Notes under the pieces: model-generated
Databases searched by the model: none
Seen by the model: the letters and a program-made list of their open reading frames with translations, nothing else
Told to the model about the DNA's origin: nothing
In this document: positions 4,812-5,312 of the stretch, piece by piece
Numbering within the stretch: position 1 is the first letter of the stretch
Layout of the letters: every line of letters begins with the position of its first letter
NCBI GenBank assembly: GCA_005800795.1
Contig: SYEN01000408.1
Span: 1 to 5,312, forward strand
Length of the DNA: 5,312 nt
Reading direction: 5' to 3'
DNA from: Burkholderiales bacterium
Lineage (GTDB): Bacteria; Pseudomonadota; Gammaproteobacteria; Burkholderiales; SG8-41
Program-made: the position numbers and the translations under genes

Positions 4812-5312
4812 TTAGCCGGCCACTGTCACAATGCGCCGTTCATGAATCGACGCCAAAATGGCATTGGTCACCGCCACCGTATAGGCGCTGTCATCGCCAT
4901 CCGGCAAATTGCCACGTATACCCTGCAATTCCCGCTCAAACGATTGGATTTGCCATTCATAGGCCGGACTGGCGGGGAATTTTTCTTCGGTAGCGCCGTT
5001 TTTGTCGCGCACGGTCACCGCATGCTCCGTCACCCAGCGCAGCGGCGAGGTTTGCAACGTCGCTTCACTGCCCTCGACGATGAGGCTGTTCAGCCCCTGC
5101 GGCACTTCGCGCGTGGCGCGCACATGAGCATGGCCACCGCCGGAGAGCCGACCCTGCACGGTAAACGTGTCATCGGCATGGCCGTCGCGCCGGTCGGGAT
5201 GGGTAAACGCACTGACTTCAACAAATTTTTGTCCGGTCACATATTGCACCAGATCGAGCAAATGCACGCCGACGTCGTACATCACACCACTTTGCGCGTT
5301 GTCCATGCGCCA
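4812..5312 (-). CDS. Gfo/Idh/MocA family oxidoreductase, C-terminal part (cut by window edge)
   Basis: The last 166 residues of a cytoplasmic NAD(P)-dependent oxidoreductase are visible; the N-terminal Rossmann domain lies beyond the right edge. Seen: the fragment opens with WRMDNAQSGVMYDVGVHLLD, the family's 'WR...sGG.l.D.GvH.lDl' block. Asp13, Gly15, His17 and Asp20 of the fragment match the conserved substrate-site residues, and the His is often catalytic. This is followed by the beta-sheet domain (VSAFTHPDRRDGHADDTFTV, then a LIVEGSEATL strand) and the ending SAYTVAVTNAILASIHERRIV, matching the usual final helix ('a..a..v..ai..S...g..v.l'). Relatives oxidise or reduce sugars, inositols, dihydrodiols or biliverdin; the substrate cannot be told from this part. 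The gene lies on the same strand as the HD-GYP gene, upstream of it, with 142 bases between them including a candidate promoter, so the two are probably not strictly co-regulated. Confidence 0.86.
   Translation of the reverse strand, partial: WRMDNAQSGVMYDVGVHLLDLVQYVTGQKFVEVSAFTHPDRRDGHADDTFTVQGRLSGGGHAHVRATREVPQGLNSLIVEGSEATLQTSPLRWVTEHAVTVRDKNGATEEKFPASPAYEWQIQSFERELQGIRGNLPDGDDSAYTVAVTNAILASIHERRIVTVAG

Overview
The window looks like chromosomal DNA of a moderately GC-rich proteobacterium. A member of the Burkholderiales or a related betaproteobacterium is most likely: there is an orphan Bug/TctC periplasmic binding protein (a family greatly expanded in that group), an RpfG-like HD-GYP regulator and a MoeA close to the proteobacterial type. 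This placement is inferred from gene content only.

Layout, left to right. (1) The 5' end of an amidohydrolase-2 family gene on the minus strand, running off the left edge. (2) A 316-bp divergent intergenic region holding weak promoter candidates and an 8-bp inverted repeat. (3) A very small plus-strand ORF encoding an oxidoreductase-like (OXLD1/PF09791-type) Cys-rich peptide, interrupted by one in-frame TGA at 740-742. That TGA sits where the family has the second Cys of its CCxSGCxxC motif. (4) A 242-bp leader with a stem-loop, a palindrome, a plausible promoter and a 9-bp direct repeat, leading into (5) an intact secreted Bug/TctC solute-binding protein. (6) moeA, for molybdenum cofactor synthesis, probably with its own promoter. 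(7) Convergent to moeA, a two-component regulator with REC and HD-GYP domains, a predicted cyclic di-GMP phosphodiesterase. (8) A 142-bp gap with a promoter-like pair enclosed by an 8-bp dyad. (9) The C-terminal part of a Gfo/Idh/MocA-family oxidoreductase on the minus strand, running off the right edge.

The genes do not form one pathway. Amidohydrolase, Bug protein and Gfo/Idh/MocA oxidoreductase suggest a heterotroph that takes up and degrades organic acids, amides or sugar derivatives. moeA supports molybdoenzymes and the HD-GYP protein controls cyclic di-GMP. No RNA gene, CRISPR array, insertion sequence or phage signature was found.

The item most worth following is the in-frame TGA of the small Cys-rich ORF. 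It is either a single nonsense mutation (or sequence error) in an otherwise undamaged gene, or a Cys-to-selenocysteine replacement giving a CUGSGCxxC redox motif. The window does not settle this: the reading frame on both sides is perfectly kept, but I cannot draw a convincing bacterial SECIS hairpin after the TGA.
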